DNA of 15,249 bases from an uncultured Anaerocolumna sp. GTDB taxonomy: Bacteria > Bacillota > Clostridia > Lachnospirales > Lachnospiraceae. A model generated the notes under the pieces. It ran no database searches and had not been told where the DNA came from. It saw nothing but the letters and a program-made list of their open reading frames with translations. The stretch is from positions 1-15,249 of the forward strand of contig CALDJN010000234.1 in assembly GCA_937901695.1 (NCBI GenBank), read 5' to 3'. Positions 1 to 6,570 of this stretch are shown piece after piece (position 1 is the stretch's first letter; every line of letters begins with the position of its first letter). A program made the translations under genes and the position numbers.

Positions 1-24
1 TTCAGACGTGTGCTCTTCCGATCT
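1..24 (+). other. Illumina TruSeq adapter remnant (not genomic)
   Basis: The first 24 bases equal the 3' end of the TruSeq read-2 adapter/primer; they contain the diagnostic GTGTGCTCTTCCGATCT string at 8-24. This is synthetic sequence left at an assembly end. A GTG inside it (10-12) lies in frame with the following helicase gene and can be mistaken for a start codon. Genomic sequence can begin no earlier than base 25, and the first codon or two after the junction may also be unreliable. Confidence 0.96.
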
Positions 25-1521
25 GTATCCACCAAACGTATTCTGGAAGCAGCTAATGGGGTAATCAGTAATAATATTGGAAGAAAGGACAAGTCCTTAT
101 GGACCGATAATGTGGAAGGAGAACCTATCTCTTTTACCCAATTTGACCGTGATTATGAAGAAGCAGAACATATTGTAAATGAAATTGCACATATGGTTTC
201 CGAAAATAAGGCGGCATATAATGATTTTGCCATACTTTATAGAACCAATGCACAATCCCGTGCCTTTGAGGAAAAATTAGTATTAAGAAACGTTCCTTAC
301 AAAATTATCGGAAGTATTAACTTCTACTCCAGAAAAGAAATCAAAGACTTACTTGCTTACTTAAAAACAATAGATAATGGTTTAGATAGTTTGGCAATAA
401 AAAGAGTTATTAATGTTCCAAAGCGGGGAATCGGTTTAGCAACCTTAGATAAAGTTGACAATTACGCACAAATGAATAATCTAAGCTTTTATGAAGCCTT
501 AAAACGCGCAGATTATATTCCTTCTCTTGGTAGAATGGCTTCTAAAATTTCACCATTTGTAAGCTTAATCGAAATACTTAAATCAAAGCTTTCTTTAGCA
601 GAATATTCTCTTACGGATTTATTTGATGAAATTCTGGAGGCTACCGGATATATAGAAGATTTAGAAAGTCAGGATTTAGAAGATGTAGAAGACCGTATTG
701 AAAACATCGGAGAATTAAAAAGTAAAATTGTTGCCTATATGGAGAATGCTATAGAAGAGCCGACTTTAAGCGGTTTCTTAGAAGAAGTTGCATTAGTTTC
801 TGATATTGATAATTTAAATGAAGATAACAATCAGGTTGTTCTTATGACTTTACATAGTGCAAAAGGTTTAGAGTTTCCTTATGTCTACTTATGTGGCATG
901 GAGGAAGGCATTTTTCCAAGTTATATGTCCATTCATGCTGATGATCCGGAATCTGAAATTGAGGAAGAACGAAGATTATGTTATGTAGGTATTACCCGTG
1001 CCATGAAGCGCCTGTCACTAAGTGCAGCCTCTATACGAATGGTTCGAGGCGAAATGCAATTTAACAGGCCTTCTAGATTTATTAATGAAATACCAAGGTA
1101 TCTGCTTACTATGGAACGAAATCCATTTAAAGCAGATTCTTTAAAAAGCAATTCTTACATGAGTTTAAATAATACTAAGGATGAAAGATTACGACCAGTA
1201 GGAGTTACTCCATCAGGAGTTACTCCCTTAAATCGGGTCAACTCTCGTGCAAGCAACAGCAGTAAGGCTTACTCTAACAATAATTTAGGTGCTACATTAT
1301 TTGATAAACCATATATTACTACTGTTGCAAAAGATTTTGTTGGTAAGAATATGGGGGCTATAGATTATGGTGTTGGTGATACAGTTGAGCATATTAAATT
1401 TGGTACAGGTACTGTAACGAATATTAATGGTGGCGGAAAAGATTATGAAGTAACGGTTGATTTTGAAAATTGTGGCACCAAAAAAATGCTGGCTTCTTTT
1501 GCAAAACTAAAAAAAGTATGA
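25..1521 (+). CDS. pcrA: ATP-dependent DNA helicase PcrA/UvrD family, 3' part (5' truncated by the contig edge)
   Basis: This is the C-terminal two thirds of a superfamily 1A 3'-5' DNA helicase, which unwinds DNA in repair and in clearing replication or transcription blocks in the cytoplasm. The fragment begins inside motif IV (STKRILEAAN, normally preceded by NYR). It continues with the 2A/2B region (FAILYRTNAQSR), motif V (VVLMTLHSAKGLEFPYV, about 840-895) and motif VI (RRLCYVGITRA, about 970-1002). A low-complexity linker and a C-terminal Tudor-like domain (YGVGDTVEHIKFGTGTV) follow; that domain is typical of PcrA rather than Rep. Walker A and B lie to the left and are missing. The codon where the invariant motif IV Arg is expected reads GTA (Val), next to adapter sequence, so I regard it as a junction artefact. 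A 15-bp tandem duplication at 1201-1230 encodes GVTPSGVTPL in the linker. The stop is TGA at 1519-1521. Confidence 0.93.
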   Translation, partial: VSTKRILEAANGVISNNIGRKDKSLWTDNVEGEPISFTQFDRDYEEAEHIVNEIAHMVSENKAAYNDFAILYRTNAQSRAFEEKLVLRNVPYKIIGSINFYSRKEIKDLLAYLKTIDNGLDSLAIKRVINVPKRGIGLATLDKVDNYAQMNNLSFYEALKRADYIPSLGRMASKISPFVSLIEILKSKLSLAEYSLTDLFDEILEATGYIEDLESQDLEDVEDRIENIGELKSKIVAYMENAIEEPTLSGFLEEVALVSDIDNLNEDNNQVVLMTLHSAKGLEFPYVYLCGMEEGIFPSYMSIHADDPESEIEEERRLCYVGITRAMKRLSLSAASIRMVRGEMQFNRPSRFINEIPRYLLTMERNPFKADSLKSNSYMSLNNTKDERLRPVGVTPSGVTPLNRVNSRASNSSKAYSNNNLGATLFDKPYITTVAKDFVGKNMGAIDYGVGDTVEHIKFGTGTVTNINGGGKDYEVTVDFENCGTKKMLASFAKLKKV

Positions 1522-1577
1522 AAATTGTAACAATTCTTTCATTTTCCAGAAAATCTATAGTAAAAAACATGTATTTG

Positions 1578-1614
1578 TGGTATAATAGAAAAGAATTCAT
1601 TTACTACGAAAGGA
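1578..1614 (+). promoter_or_regulatory. Extended -10 promoter and SD for the small acidic membrane protein
   Basis: TGGTATAAT at 1578-1586 is a perfect extended -10 element (TGn before TATAAT at 1581-1586), in the gap between pcrA and the next gene. No good -35 is seen at the expected distance, which is tolerable for an extended -10 promoter. A GAAAGGA Shine-Dalgarno at 1608-1614 lies 9 nt before the ATG at 1624. The transcript leader would be roughly 30 nt. The small gene can therefore be transcribed independently of pcrA. Confidence 0.65.
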
Positions 1615-1623
1615 CGTGTTTGT

Positions 1624-1920
1624 ATGAATAATAAATTTGACGAATTATTAAGTGCAGCTAAACTAGGTGATTTTCTTCATAGAAAAGATAAGAAAAAAGA
1701 TAGCAATCCATTACTAGTTATATTGGCTGTAATAGGTGCAGTAGCAGCAGTTGCAGGTATTGCTTATGCTGTATACAGATACTTAACTCCAGATTATCTT
1801 GAAGATTTCGACGATGATTTTGATGACGACTTCGATGATGATTACATCGATAATGATGAAGAAGAAGCAAACGAAACGAAAGCAAATGCAAAGACAGAAA
1901 ACTTATCATCTGAAGAGTAA
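1624..1920 (+). CDS. Small single-pass membrane protein with acidic repeat tail (hypothetical)
   Basis: This is a 98-residue protein of unknown function. It has a basic N-terminal segment (HRKDKKKD, about 19-26) and one hydrophobic helix of about 22 residues (about 29-51, rich in Val, Ala, Ile and Gly). The C-terminal half is extremely acidic with a DDDFDDDFDDDY repeat (about 63-74), followed by an E/K/N-rich tail. The basic patch before the helix would favour an inside N-terminus and an outside acidic tail, though the reverse cannot be excluded. No signal peptidase site is obvious. ATG at 1624 is supported by an SD at 1608-1614. Frame shadows exist in the acidic region because of the simple codon repeat, but only this frame has a proper SD. 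It lies 102 bp behind pcrA and may be a conserved neighbour of it; I do not recognise a named family. The acidic tail may bind cations or a basic partner, which is speculation. Confidence 0.85.
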   Translation: MNNKFDELLSAAKLGDFLHRKDKKKDSNPLLVILAVIGAVAAVAGIAYAVYRYLTPDYLEDFDDDFDDDFDDDYIDNDEEEANETKANAKTENLSSEE

Positions 1921-1966
1921 TAAGTCAAAGCGAGAGTGTAAATATTTCTGTGTCTCTTCCTATAAT

Positions 1967-1995
1967 TTCATACAATATTCTGAATAGGTTATAAT
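1967..1995 (+). promoter_or_regulatory. Possible promoter for an intergenic transcript
   Basis: TATAAT at 1990-1995 is a perfect -10 hexamer. TTCATA at 1967-1972 sits 17 bp upstream and matches the -35 consensus at four of six positions. There is no start codon or ORF behind it. The next 200 bp contain two hairpins and then a strong terminator at 2182-2210. The genome is AT-rich, so a chance TATAAT is possible. Confidence 0.35.
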
Positions 1996-2001
1996 ACCGA
2001 G

Positions 2002-2215
2002 AAGCCTTATTTATAGGGATTCGTGGGCTCTGCCCACACCCGACCTCTGGAATAGATTAAAATAATAAAGACACAAAATTAAATACACTGCCGTCAAAGC
2101 GGATATTCCACTTGCCCACAGGTAAGTTTATCCTCTTGCGCTACTTGCTCATAACTAATATTTTATAAGAACAAACATTCAAAATGGCTTTGCGAATCGC
2201 AAAGCCATTTATTAT
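2002..2215 (+). ncRNA. Candidate structured small RNA / hairpin-rich intergenic element
   Basis: This gene-free stretch holds a perfect 6-bp GC-rich hairpin with triloop (GTGGGC-TCT-GCCCAC, 2023-2037). A longer imperfect hairpin follows at about 2092-2140: arms ACTTGCC (2110-2116) and GGTAAGT (2121-2127) around a CACA loop, extended by AAGCGGATA (2097-2105) against TATCCTCTT (2129-2137) with one mismatch. It ends with the terminator hairpin at 2182-2210. With the TATAAT at 1990-1995, the layout is that of a roughly 210-nt transcription unit. I do not recognise tRNA, 6S, SRP, RNase P or a known riboswitch class. The alternative is an interspersed non-coding repeat, or the 3' UTR of the upstream gene. 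Confidence 0.3.
2182..2210. terminator. Strong bidirectional-type terminator hairpin
   Basis: The arms at 2182-2195 and 2197-2210 are perfectly complementary over 14 bp (AAATGGCTTTGCGA and its reverse complement), with T/A-rich sequence on both flanks (TTATTATTTATT on the + side, TTTTGAATGTTT on the - side). It lies between convergent units: the plus-strand pcrA/small-protein side and the minus-strand lipoprotein gene. It can serve both. Confidence 0.8.
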
Positions 2216-2224
2216 TTATTATAT

Positions 2225-2278
2225 AATGAATTACATTTCTTTAATGAATTATATTTCTTTAATGAATTACATTTCTTT
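2225..2278 (+). repeat. Three tandem 18-bp direct repeats
   Basis: The unit AATGAATTACATTTCTTT occurs at 2225-2242, 2243-2260 (one C-to-T change) and 2261-2278, with no spacing. The array is non-coding as far as I can see and lies just after the terminator and downstream of the minus-strand lipoprotein gene. It looks like a slippage-type minisatellite. Confidence 0.92.
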
Positions 2279-2357
2279 ATAGAAAGATTATTTTACAATG
2301 ATGCTACCTTACATATCTACTTTACAAATTTACCTAAGTTTTTTTTTAATAATAATC

Positions 2358-3356
2358 TTATTTTTTATAAGCCTTTTCAGCATATACTCTGGTAATCAAG
2401 TCCTTATACGGAACTCTTGCTGATAATTCTCCTGCTTCGTCTAATATGTTCTGTAACAAATTAAGGCTTTCTTCTTCAAAGATTACATTGTCTTTCCAGG
2501 TATCCTGGTCATAATATCTTTTTACGATAGCTGTAACGGTTTCCAAATCAGTCTCAGGGAATTGGGGTGCAATGACTTTTGCAATTTCTTTTGGAGTATG
2601 AGTCTGTACATAGTCCATGCCCTTTTGAATGGCATTGGTGAACTTCTGAATGATTTCAGGATTCTTTTCAATATAGCTCTTTCTTGCAGAATAAGCAGTA
2701 TATGGGACTTTACCACTTTCTACACCAAGAGAAGCCACAACTTTACCTGCTCCCTCTTTTTCAATAGCATTGGCACTTGGTTCGAATTCAATGGTATAAT
2801 CACCAGTTCCAGCAATAAATGCCTGAGAAGTTAAACCAAAATCAATATTCTGAATAATCGTCAAATCTTTTTTGGGATCAATTCCTTGTTTTTTCAAAAT
2901 GTATTCAAAAACCATTTGAGGCATACCTCCAGCTCTGCCTCCAATAACAGTTTTTCCTTTTATGTTGTCCCATGAGAAATCTTCGTTAACATCTCTGGAT
3001 ACTAAAAAATTACCTGCACGCTGGGTCAGCTGGGCAAAGTTAACTACATAATCTTCTGCTCCCTCATTATAAACATAGATGGATGCCTCTGCCCCCATAA
3101 ATCCTACATCTGCGTCGCCACTTAATACAGCTGTCATGGTTTTATCTGCTCCTAAACCATTAACCAGCTTAACATCTAAGCCTTCATCTTTAAAATATCC
3201 TAATTCGATTGCTACGTACTGAGGGGCGTAAAACATAGAGTGTGCTACTTCATTTAATTGTACTTTAATTAAATTACTTTCTTTTTTACAACCACTTAAT
3301 CCAGTAATTAGTATAAATACAAGCATCATAAGGGCAACTATTCTGAATTTCTTCAT
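2358..3356 (-). CDS. ABC-transporter substrate-binding lipoprotein, SsuA/THI5-NMT1 type
   Basis: This 332-residue protein has a lipoprotein signal: basic N-terminus, hydrophobic core and lipobox LSGC with Cys23 as the predicted lipidated residue. The mature part has the hallmarks of the NMT1/THI5-SsuA-TauA periplasmic-binding-like family: an N-terminal beta strand, then APQYVAIELGYFKDEGLDV (about 45-63), a GADKTMTAVLSGDADVGFMG block, and a two-lobed alpha/beta layout of usual length. Members bind nitrate, sulfonates, taurine or thiamine pyrimidine precursors; the ligand cannot be read from the sequence. The start is fixed by AAGGAGG at 3363-3369 on the minus strand. No permease or ATPase gene lies on either side: upstream are the toxin-like genes and downstream the strand changes. 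It must therefore work with a transporter encoded elsewhere or be a leftover. Confidence 0.88.
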   Translation of the reverse strand: MKKFRIVALMMLVFILITGLSGCKKESNLIKVQLNEVAHSMFYAPQYVAIELGYFKDEGLDVKLVNGLGADKTMTAVLSGDADVGFMGAEASIYVYNEGAEDYVVNFAQLTQRAGNFLVSRDVNEDFSWDNIKGKTVIGGRAGGMPQMVFEYILKKQGIDPKKDLTIIQNIDFGLTSQAFIAGTGDYTIEFEPSANAIEKEGAGKVVASLGVESGKVPYTAYSARKSYIEKNPEIIQKFTNAIQKGMDYVQTHTPKEIAKVIAPQFPETDLETVTAIVKRYYDQDTWKDNVIFEEESLNLLQNILDEAGELSARVPYKDLITRVYAEKAYKK

Positions 3357-3609
3357 TGCAATCCTCCTTGAGGTAAAGAAACAATATATAATAATATATT
3401 TGGGGCTAAATGATTTGTGCTTGTATTAGTTATACTTACTTATGTTTTATGTAAGAACTTCTATTTAATAATTACCACACGTAAATACAGGTAGATTTTT
3501 GATTCACTGGCTTAGCAAATCAACATGCTAAAACTACTAAAATAACACCATTAGTTTGATGCACCAACAGTGTTATTTTAAGTATTGCTAAATAGAATTA
3601 TGTTAATTA
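3357..3609. other. Gene-free spacer between the lipoprotein gene and the immunity-like gene
   Basis: It holds the SD of the lipoprotein gene, an AT-rich stretch where its minus-strand promoter should lie (no convincing -35/-10 pair found) and the terminator hairpin at 3538-3580. The heptamer TTAGCAA (3512-3518) is complementary to TTGCTAA (3584-3590), so an outer stem could enclose the terminator. A competing shorter pair is TTAGCA (3512-3517) with TGCTAA (3526-3531). No ORF of note. Confidence 0.6.
3538..3580 (-). terminator. Terminator hairpin after the immunity-like gene
   Basis: The 11-bp perfect arms TAAAATAACAC (3538-3548) and GTGTTATTTTA (3570-3580) flank a 21-nt loop. It lies about 30 bp past the stop of the gene ending at 3610. 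On the minus strand the hairpin runs into a T-rich tract (AGTAGTTTTAG). The stem is AT-rich, so termination may be weak or of a type needing factors. Confidence 0.55.
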
Positions 3610-4299
3610 CTAAATGAAAAATTGAGATGAATCATAATCAAAGTCTTCTACATAAATATTTGAAAAAGTGGTTTCAATAATAAAATGTTCATAATTTGCA
3701 ATACATAAAAACTTGAAACAATATAAATCATCAGAATTCTTATATGCATTATAGGAGTTAACACTGCACCCTTTTAAAAATTCAAAATCAAAAGTACCTT
3801 TTAACGTAACATCCTTTACATCTTCGCATATAAGAATAATATTTTTTGCTTCAGCATTATCCTCATCTTTAAATACTGTTACATTATAAAAGAAAAGTTT
3901 GCAAACATTTTCCTTCTGATTTATTTCAAATCTTACTAAACGACTATCACAAAATAAATGGTTTGATAACTCTTTAATTTCATTTTTTCTCTTATCATTT
4001 AATAACCCATTAATATAATACTCCTGATGTATTGCTACTTCTCTTTTATCATGCAAAAACAAAATATCACTAATATATTCAAACACTTTATCTAATTTAC
4101 CATAGTCTGAAAAGTCGTAGCCTTTGCCTTTCCTTAATAACTTAACCATAAAGTTTACATATTCTTCATTATAAATAAACGCATTTTCTATCCTTTGAGG
4201 ATGATTCTGCAAATATATATCATATATTTCTCCAAACTTTTTATTTGTGTATACAAGTTCAATACACAAACCACTTACATATTCAAATTCAAATTCCAT
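3610..4299 (-). CDS. Hypothetical acidic protein, candidate immunity partner of the upstream secreted protein
   Basis: This 229-residue soluble protein has no signal peptide or membrane helix and is rich in Asp, Glu, Tyr and Phe. The first half looks helical (about 45-115, with a KRKNEIKEL stretch). The second half (about 118-225) has alternating hydrophobic patterns typical of beta strands (VCKLFFYNVTVF, KNIILICEDV, FKFLCIANYEHFIIETTF). I do not recognise the family. The gene begins 26 bp after the stop of the secreted-protein gene on the same strand, so the two are very likely cotranscribed. GGGAAGGA (4311-4318) lies 11 nt before the ATG, slightly far. A short acidic cytosolic protein directly behind a secreted toxin-like protein is the classical position of an immunity gene; this is inference from context only. 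Its base composition appears more AT-rich than the opp genes, compatible with acquisition. Confidence 0.72.
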   Translation of the reverse strand: MEFEFEYVSGLCIELVYTNKKFGEIYDIYLQNHPQRIENAFIYNEEYVNFMVKLLRKGKGYDFSDYGKLDKVFEYISDILFLHDKREVAIHQEYYINGLLNDKRKNEIKELSNHLFCDSRLVRFEINQKENVCKLFFYNVTVFKDEDNAEAKNIILICEDVKDVTLKGTFDFEFLKGCSVNSYNAYKNSDDLYCFKFLCIANYEHFIIETTFSNIYVEDFDYDSSQFFI

Positions 4300-4325
4300 A
4301 TAATAATGTATCCTTCCCTTTATAA

Positions 4326-5330
4326 TTACATTAGATAAAATATATGTGTAATTCCTAAGACACCTGGTTTCGTATATGCATGAACATGAACCATATTTAA
4401 AGGATATGTGTCTGTATAATGTGCTTCATGAGATTTAAATCCTACTCCAAATGCCTGAGTGGCAAGAGTTCCTGCAAGACTAAAATTAATCGCTAATACA
4501 TTAGGATTTACCTTATTCAGTTTAACTATTCCTATCGCTTCTTCTTGTGTTATTACTCTTTCAACGCGTATACCACCCATACCAGAATAATTTACCAGAT
4601 AAGCGTCCCAAAACTGTGCTCCTTGCTCTTTTTGAGCTACCAATGTTGCTGTAGAAGTCCTAGCATTAAGTAAATTTTGTGCTTCACGAGTGTACCATGT
4701 TAGAATTAAATTATTTGCCCCAACTGCTACTGCACAATAAGCCACTGTGACAGCTGTAAATGCAATTATCCCCATACCAACTACTAAACCTAAAAGATTG
4801 AGAAATTCTAAAGCACTACCTATTTTTAAATAACTACCTATTGCAACTAGCTGCTTTGCTATCTGATCAACTGTAAAAGTATAACCTACATCTTTCATAA
4901 TTGTTGAATAATCTCCAGCATATGCAGTTTTTAAATGAGGATTATCGGTATTTATGTCTTTATTTAAGTCTATTGATTCAGGTAACTCTCCATGCTCTTC
5001 ATAATAGTCATAATATGTACTAGCTAAGTCATCAATTAATTTAACTTCAGGATTATTTACGACTTCTGATGCAAAACCGTAGCTAAGCGAAGAATTTTCA
5101 TGTGTACCATAAACCTCCATTAGAGTATTAATTTCTGTTTCACTTAAATTTTCAAAGATTTCTTCTGGTGGGATATTTTTGTCAAGTTCCATATTGATTT
5201 TTTTATTGATTTGCAAATATTCTTTATTTAATGCTTTTTCAGCTGCACCCACATGATTACCATTAGTACAAATTAAAATAATAGCACATAAAAATATTGA
5301 TATGAACTTTTTTAAAAACTTTTTACTCAT
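4326..5330 (-). CDS. Secreted protein with hydrophobic core and His-rich C-terminal domain (candidate toxin/bacteriocin precursor)
   Basis: This 334-residue protein has an N-terminal signal peptide (basic MSKKFLKK, hydrophobic core, likely cleavage after Ala29-Ala30). An acidic helical segment follows (about 31-135), then a long hydrophobic Gly/Ala-rich stretch with one or two membrane-capable helices (about 165-210). The C-terminal domain of about 95 residues has a GMGGIRVERVITQEEAI motif, followed by clustered histidines His301, His304, His315, His317 and His329 near the end (pattern HxxH, then HVHAY, then HIFY). That architecture recalls short secreted toxin-like proteins of Gram-positives with a terminal His-x-His / H-[IS]-[FW]-Y signature (I am reminded of the SAR2788 putative toxin group) and also large bacteriocin precursors. 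I cannot confirm either. The start is supported by the strong SD AAGGAGGTA (5338-5346). It forms an operon with the immunity-like gene 26 bp downstream. Confidence 0.75.
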   Translation of the reverse strand: MSKKFLKKFISIFLCAIILICTNGNHVGAAEKALNKEYLQINKKINMELDKNIPPEEIFENLSETEINTLMEVYGTHENSSLSYGFASEVVNNPEVKLIDDLASTYYDYYEEHGELPESIDLNKDINTDNPHLKTAYAGDYSTIMKDVGYTFTVDQIAKQLVAIGSYLKIGSALEFLNLLGLVVGMGIIAFTAVTVAYCAVAVGANNLILTWYTREAQNLLNARTSTATLVAQKEQGAQFWDAYLVNYSGMGGIRVERVITQEEAIGIVKLNKVNPNVLAINFSLAGTLATQAFGVGFKSHEAHYTDTYPLNMVHVHAYTKPGVLGITHIFYLM

Positions 5331-5346
5331 TAATTACTACCTCCTT

Positions 5347-5677
5347 ATTTGTTTGATTTTTATTGTGAATTTATAAAAGCTACCCTCCTTCCTGTATTCT
5401 ATATATTTATATTACCTGAAATTACCACATTGTCCATACCTTTCACATATTCTTAATAAATTTGTAAATTTTTAAGGATTTATTAAAAGTCTTAATGTAT
5501 TATTCAAACTTACCAACAATTCAATTAATATTTAATTTTAAACATTTTTCTATGATATATGATAACTTTATTATTTAAAAGGCTCATAGAAAACATTGGT
5601 AATGAATAAATCAGAAGAAAGCTATATGAAGCCGTCCTAGCAAACTTTTTAAATTCAGAGATAGCTCAGTCAAAAGT
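5347..5677. other. Gene-free AT-rich spacer upstream of the secreted-protein gene
   Basis: This region must carry the minus-strand promoter of the toxin-like operon. TGGACA followed by TATAAA-like sequence is present on the minus strand (around 5410-5440) but the spacing is not ideal. A second SD-like AAGGAGG (minus strand, 5384-5390) has no start codon behind it. On the plus strand, 28 sense codons in frame (5610-5693, then TAA) have no start codon and may be a fragment of a lost gene or chance. Confidence 0.5.
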
Positions 5678-5705
5678 AAAAAGGTGGAATTCATAAAATC
5701 CCACC
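5678..5705 (-). terminator. Rho-independent terminator after the second serine hydrolase gene
   Basis: On the minus strand the stem GGTGG...CCACC (outer arms 5701-5705 and 5683-5687, extended by three more pairs past one mismatch) is followed directly by TTTTT (5682-5678). It lies about 22 bp after the stop at 5728 and marks the end of the opp-linked cluster. Confidence 0.75.
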
Positions 5706-5727
5706 CCAGTAATTAATCAGAATTATA

Positions 5728-6570
5728 TTATTTTATTCTTCCTTTTAAAGCCAAATACTGGTCAAAAATTAACCTGCTTACTTTTGAACCAAATACAGTA
5801 GCCTGATGCTCCGGATAATAAATTGGATCTGTAAAATTCTTGTTGAATAGTACAATCACATACTTGCCATAAGGTGTAGATACAATTCCGCCATCGTTTC
5901 TACAAGCATCCATGCTTCCGCTTTTGGAGGCTACATAGATTAATTCATCTTCTCCGGTATCTTCGCTATCTAAGAAATACTGGGGAAAACCTTTCGTTAA
6001 CATAGAGTTATAATGTTGTTTCTTAAAGATTTCTAACATCAGTCTGGATGCTTCCGGGCTAATTAATTCTTCTTTGCAAATCATTTCAAATATTTTACCA
6101 TAATCTCTTGGAGTTGTAGTACCAAGTTTATCGTATATATCGAAATTAATCTTGTTATGAAGCTTTGTGTGTGTAAAGCCATAAGACTGCATAAACCCAT
6201 TGATGGTGTCAATTCCTAAGTAGTCAATCATCATATTGGTTGCAATGTTATCACTGACAATAATCATTAAGGTTGCAACATTTTTAACCGTTAATTCTAC
6301 TCCATAATCAAGACTTCTTAGTATTCCACTGCCTTCTATTTCATTTTCTTTTGTATATGTCAGCTTGCCACTTAGACTCTTATTTCTTTTTTCCACTTGG
6401 TCAAATAAGGTTCCTAATATATATGTTTTTACTGTACTGGCAGTTTCGAATTCTTCATCTATATTGATTTCCACTTTATTTCCCTGAAAATCATTTACAT
6501 ATATGCCCATAGTTCCGTTATAACTGGCTAATTCTGCTTTTATTCTCTCTTCTAATGTAATTTCCCTCAT
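5728..6570 (-). CDS. Serine hydrolase, class A beta-lactamase fold (no signal peptide)
   Basis: This 280-residue protein has the serine penicillin-recognising enzyme fold. Motifs in order are SxxK at Ser45-Thr-Val-Lys48, SDN at 106-108, an omega-loop remnant ending in TTTPRDY (151-157), and KSG at 216-218. True class A beta-lactamases carry a catalytic Glu in an ExxLN motif just before the TTTP stretch; I see none, so antibiotic hydrolysis is doubtful. No signal peptide or anchor is visible, so the protein is predicted cytosolic, unlike most family members. It may hydrolyse peptides, D-amino-acid peptides or esters. The start is preceded by AGAGG at a suitable distance. It is separated from the dipeptidase gene by 310 bp containing a transposase remnant, so it may have its own promoter. 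A terminator follows. Confidence 0.85.
   Translation of the reverse strand: MREITLEERIKAELASYNGTMGIYVNDFQGNKVEINIDEEFETASTVKTYILGTLFDQVEKRNKSLSGKLTYTKENEIEGSGILRSLDYGVELTVKNVATLMIIVSDNIATNMMIDYLGIDTINGFMQSYGFTHTKLHNKINFDIYDKLGTTTPRDYGKIFEMICKEELISPEASRLMLEIFKKQHYNSMLTKGFPQYFLDSEDTGEDELIYVASKSGSMDACRNDGGIVSTPYGKYVIVLFNKNFTDPIYYPEHQATVFGSKVSRLIFDQYLALKGRIK

Noticed and set aside
10..24. GTG start codon for the helicase gene
   Set aside because: It lies within adapter sequence; the real gene begins left of the contig end, since motifs I-III are missing.
1718..1987. Overlapping frames over the acidic tail on both strands
   Set aside because: They are shadows of the GAT/GAC-rich codon repeat and have no ribosome binding site.
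2002..2215. Known RNA gene (tRNA, 6S, SRP RNA or riboswitch)
   Set aside because: No cloverleaf, no long 6S-type closing stem and no recognised aptamer motif; kept only as an unnamed candidate transcript.
5610..5693. Short plus-strand coding fragment of 28 codons
   Set aside because: It has no start codon or SD and is too short to assign; an open run of this length is expected by chance.
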